Part shown: piece by piece, positions 63,223 through 64,000 of the stretch | Layout of the letters: each line of letters begins with the position of its first letter | Numbering within the stretch: position 1 is the first letter of the stretch | NCBI RefSeq assembly: GCF_021018895.1 | Contig: NC_079383.1 | Span: forward strand, 19,548,353 to 19,612,352 | Source: Seriola aureovittata | Lineage: Eukaryota > Chordata > Actinopteri > Carangiformes > Carangidae | Direction: 5' to 3' | DNA length: 64,000 nt | The notes under the pieces: model-generated | What the model was told of the DNA's origin: nothing | Database searches by the model: none | The model's input: the letters and a program-made list of their open reading frames with translations, nothing else | Program-made: the position numbers and the translations under genes

Positions 63223-63885
63223 CACACATATATAGGTGAGGGTCATGTGAGTTTTACCTATTAGCAGATGCAGTCAGGGCCACTGAGTCACCCTCCATCA
63301 GGTTGCTGATGATGTTGACAGCTTTTTGTCCCACTGCCTGAGAGACAGTGAGGCCATCCAGAAGGTTCTCCAACTGACCCACCATCTGCCCCACCTGTAA
63401 CAATCACCAAATTACAGAGCTTACCTCCAAAATTACAAATTTATCACTCGAACAAAGAGACAGCTACAATACCTCAGTGATGAACACACATTTAAATGAA
63501 AACAAATCACTTTATTACTATTCAGTGCTGGTTGTGACAGTCTGACAATTAGGATTCCAATTTTTTCCCAATCAAACTTAATGGTTTGAGGAGATATTTA
63601 TTTATTTTTAATATCTTTTTCTGTATAATCATTTGAAAATGTCAAATTAAATGATAATGGTGATATCTATTATTCTTAAACATAAGTTTCACACATTTTT
63701 AGGCCAAAGAAGTAATTTTACTTTACAAAAAGCATTGTGTTGTGTCTTTTTATGCTAACATTTATCCAGTAGTGCATTAGTAATTAGTAGCTTCACCTGA
63801 GACGAGTTGAGCTGGGATGTATTCTGTGTTTGCTCTAGCAGATCATTTACTTGTTCTTCCTGTGCCTCTTCACTTTGCGTTGTCT
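58878..63885 (-). CDS. adgrg2: Adhesion G protein-coupled receptor, ADGRG2-like; 3' part, 14 exons
   Basis: Joined exons give 631 residues and a stop, with every splice phase consistent; the 5' end lies beyond 64,000. Counting from the first complete codon, residues 1-263 are the end of the extracellular region and the GAIN domain. The GPS has its four cysteines and the cleavage triplet H-L-T (cut before Thr264), followed by a tethered agonist starting TSFAILLD. Helices lie near 285-311, 321-342, 351-378, 393-414, 443-468, 494-513 and 518-539. Cys352 (TM3) and Cys436 (ECL2) can form the usual disulphide. TM6 carries LGLTWGFALFAWGP and TM7 ends FNSLQG. The TM1 start (LTFITYIGCG), ECL2 (NGTSDDFCW) and tail start (ENSDWSRTAT) fit ADGRG2 better than ADGRG4. 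Mammalian ADGRG2 acts in the efferent ducts of the male tract. Which fish paralogue this is cannot be told here. Confidence 0.85.
59083..59199 (-). CDS. adgrg2: adgrg2-like exon M (cytoplasmic tail, residues 565-604)
   Basis: Acceptor tttgtgcag, donor AGTG|gtattt, phase 1 to 1. It encodes DWSRTATQNN and a Ser/Thr-rich tail (PLTSRSSSVISDGTNSS), a plausible phosphorylation region. DWSRTAT closely matches the position after ENS in ADGRG2. Being in phase 1 on both sides, it could be skipped without changing the frame. Confidence 0.85.
59200..60038 (-). other. Intron between exons L and M with an ACTACATTTCCCA element
   Basis: This is the longest intron inside the 7TM/tail part. At 59,355-59,374 it carries aactacatttcccataatgc, which closely matches the ZNF143/THAP11-type promoter motif. 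No open exon is apparent. The motif may belong to a dispersed repeat rather than a real promoter. Confidence 0.6.
60039..60140 (-). CDS. adgrg2: adgrg2-like exon L (end of TM7 and helix 8, residues 531-565)
   Basis: Acceptor gttctgtatag, donor CTCAG|gtgggc, phase 1 to 1. It encodes FLVFVFHCAVKENVRRQW and LCCGRLRLPENS. The CCG motif after helix 8 is shared by ADGRG2 and ADGRG4 and may be palmitoylated. Confidence 0.93.
60228..60514 (-). CDS. adgrg2: adgrg2-like exon K (TM5, TM6, TM7, residues 435-531)
   Basis: Acceptor ccctctgtag, donor CAAG|gtgaga, phase 2 to 1. It carries FCWLRNN (ECL2 Cys), TM5, the basic ICL3 (ARIKRQNPQNQSPNRG), TM6 (LRSIAGLSILLGLTWGFALF) and TM7 ending IFNSLQG. All match the secretin/adhesion 7TM family. 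Confidence 0.95.
60676..60775 (-). CDS. adgrg2: adgrg2-like exon J (end of TM4 and ECL2, residues 402-435)
   Basis: Acceptor gtttgtgcag, donor GACTT|gtaagt, phase 1 to 2. It encodes GIPLLVVIITLSVDKDNYG and the ECL2 segment TYGKYTNGTSDD with one sequon. Confidence 0.92.
60893..61161 (-). CDS. adgrg2: adgrg2-like exon I (TM2, TM3, start of TM4, residues 312-402)
   Basis: Acceptor gtctttgcag, donor TGGG|gtaggt, phase 2 to 1. TM2 reads ILVQLCCSLLLLNLVFLLDG. TM3 includes HYFLLTSFTWAGLEALHMYL, the best-known adhesion-GPCR segment. GC content is clearly higher than in the flanking introns. Confidence 0.95.
61323..61447 (-). CDS. adgrg2: adgrg2-like exon H (TM1, residues 271-312)
   Basis: Acceptor tcaatacag, donor TTTGA|gtaagg, phase 0 to 2. 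It encodes DLSRGG, then TM1 with LTFITYIGCGISAIFLAVT, close to the ADGRG2/ADGRG4 pattern. Confidence 0.92.
61632..61735 (-). CDS. adgrg2: adgrg2-like exon G (GPS cleavage site and tethered agonist, residues 236-270)
   Basis: Phase 1 to 0. It encodes GGWSSAGC, then CSCNHLTSFAILL. The remaining GPS cysteines and the H-L|T autoproteolysis site (residues 262-264) are intact, so cleavage should be possible. The donor CTG|gttagt is slightly off consensus. Confidence 0.9.
61824..61869 (-). CDS. adgrg2: adgrg2-like exon F (first half of GPS motif, residues 221-236)
   Basis: A 46-bp micro-exon with acceptor ggtttgcag and donor AATG|gtgagc, phase 0 to 1. It encodes ASCAFWDFTLNG, carrying the first GPS cysteine and the conserved Trp. 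It is too short to stand out on its own; phase and context identify it. Confidence 0.85.
62301..62423 (-). CDS. adgrg2: adgrg2-like exon E (GAIN domain, residues 180-220)
   Basis: Acceptor ctttgcgcag, donor CAC|gtgagt, 41 codons in phase 0. It contains the adhesion-GPCR GAIN signature: VLGSSVANLSVSNLTEDIQF, then a strand ending NINPIH. Two N-glycosylation sequons (NLS, NLT) are present. Confidence 0.85.
62646..62801 (-). CDS. adgrg2: adgrg2-like exon D (GAIN domain with RSKR site, residues 128-179)
   Basis: Acceptor ttttttccag, donor CAG|gtactc, exactly 52 codons in phase 0. It starts with a basic run (LSRSRSKRSGS, residues 131-141) that contains R-S-K-R, a furin-type motif. The beta-type segment SVFLPSNLTAGLSP and the strand VQFTFYTKSSFFQ follow. 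Because it is in phase 0 on both sides, skipping it would keep the frame. Confidence 0.82.
62968..63124 (-). CDS. adgrg2: adgrg2-like exon C (GAIN domain, residues 75-127)
   Basis: Acceptor ccttgacag, donor CAG|gtagca, phase 2 to 0. It encodes RLIRMVDNLGLKLVVNGG, then a beta-strand-rich stretch (SLVLAVRTVDGTNFP) typical of the GAIN fold. Confidence 0.82.
63181..63218. repeat. (TA)19 tract inside the adgrg2-like intron B-C
   Basis: This TA run, followed by cacaca, takes up over a quarter of the 133-bp intron. It lies between the donor of exon B (63,257) and the acceptor of exon C (63,125). Confidence 0.95.
63258..63394 (-). CDS. adgrg2: adgrg2-like exon B (start of GAIN domain, residues 30-75)
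   Basis: Acceptor ttgttacag and donor AATAG|gtaaaa give a phase 0 to phase 2 exon. The peptide is helical, with LENLLDGLTVSQ and AVNIISNLMEGDS, as in GAIN subdomain A of adhesion GPCRs. The following intron is only 133 bp and contains a (TA)n tract. Confidence 0.8.
63797..63885 (-). CDS. adgrg2: adgrg2-like exon A (extracellular, residues 1-29)
   Basis: Acceptor tatctatag and donor CAG|gtgaag bound an exon that enters in phase 1 and leaves in phase 0. It encodes a Glu/Gln-rich helix-like stretch (EEAQEEQVNDLLEQ) and two N-glycosylation sequons (NTS, NSS). It lies just before the recognisable GAIN domain. The preceding exon is outside the window. Confidence 0.65.
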
Positions 63886-64000
63886 CTATAGATAATCAAA
63901 GTGAAAGCTAGTCCAGTCATTTTGGTCCACAAAACCTTCCTGTGTGGCTTCAGACAGACTAGTATTAGAATTTTGAATTCTGAGCTTTACATACCAGGCA
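63886..64000 (-). other. Intron sequence upstream of exon A of the adgrg2-like gene
   Basis: No coding frame with splice sites is visible between exon A and the right edge. The N-terminal exons (signal peptide, mucin-like part) must lie beyond base 64,000. Confidence 0.6.

Noticed and set aside
62713..63246. 177-codon continuous minus-strand frame across two GPCR exons
   Set aside because: It reads through the intron between exons C and D and the (TA)n tract; the spliced phases give the family-like protein instead.

Overview
The window is eukaryotic nuclear DNA and almost certainly comes from a teleost fish, probably a percomorph. It has small exons with GT-AG introns, many microsatellites ((CA)n, (GATA)n, (TA)n, poly-C and poly-G), an L2-type LINE tail ending in TTGAA repeats, a decayed Tc1-like transposase, and several short dispersed repeats of kinds seen throughout fish genomes. 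I see no prokaryotic or viral genes and no CRISPR array. Most long open frames here are chance.

Two genes can be supported, both on the minus strand. (1) At 9,881-9,948 there is one coding exon of a dipeptidyl-peptidase-like protein (DPP6/DPP10 family, best fit dpp6). It encodes the alternative N-terminus that begins MNQTA, the segment known to confer fast inactivation on Kv4 potassium channels. A likely 5'UTR exon ends at 10,049. The rest of the gene lies to the left, outside the window, so bases 1-9,880 are the start of a long first intron. (2) From about 57,950 to beyond 64,000 lies the 3' part of an adhesion GPCR most like ADGRG2 (GPR64). Fourteen consecutive exons can be read with exact splice phases. 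They encode 631 residues: the end of the extracellular region, the GAIN domain with its GPS cleavage site, the seven-helix domain, and a short cytoplasmic tail with its stop codon.

Between them, from about 10.1 to 57.9 kb, is a gene-poor interval. It holds decayed transposons and repeats, a T/G-rich low-A tract, perfect hairpins, candidate CTCF and RFX sites, and one promoter-like island near 50 kb with exon-like sequence that I could not identify.

The two genes share no known pathway. Their proximity is positional and may help place this locus by synteny. I found no strong candidate for a wholly new system. The best leads are the fish version of the Kv4-inactivating exon, a furin-type site inside the GPCR ectodomain, the 50-kb promoter-like island, and the paired inverted repeats.
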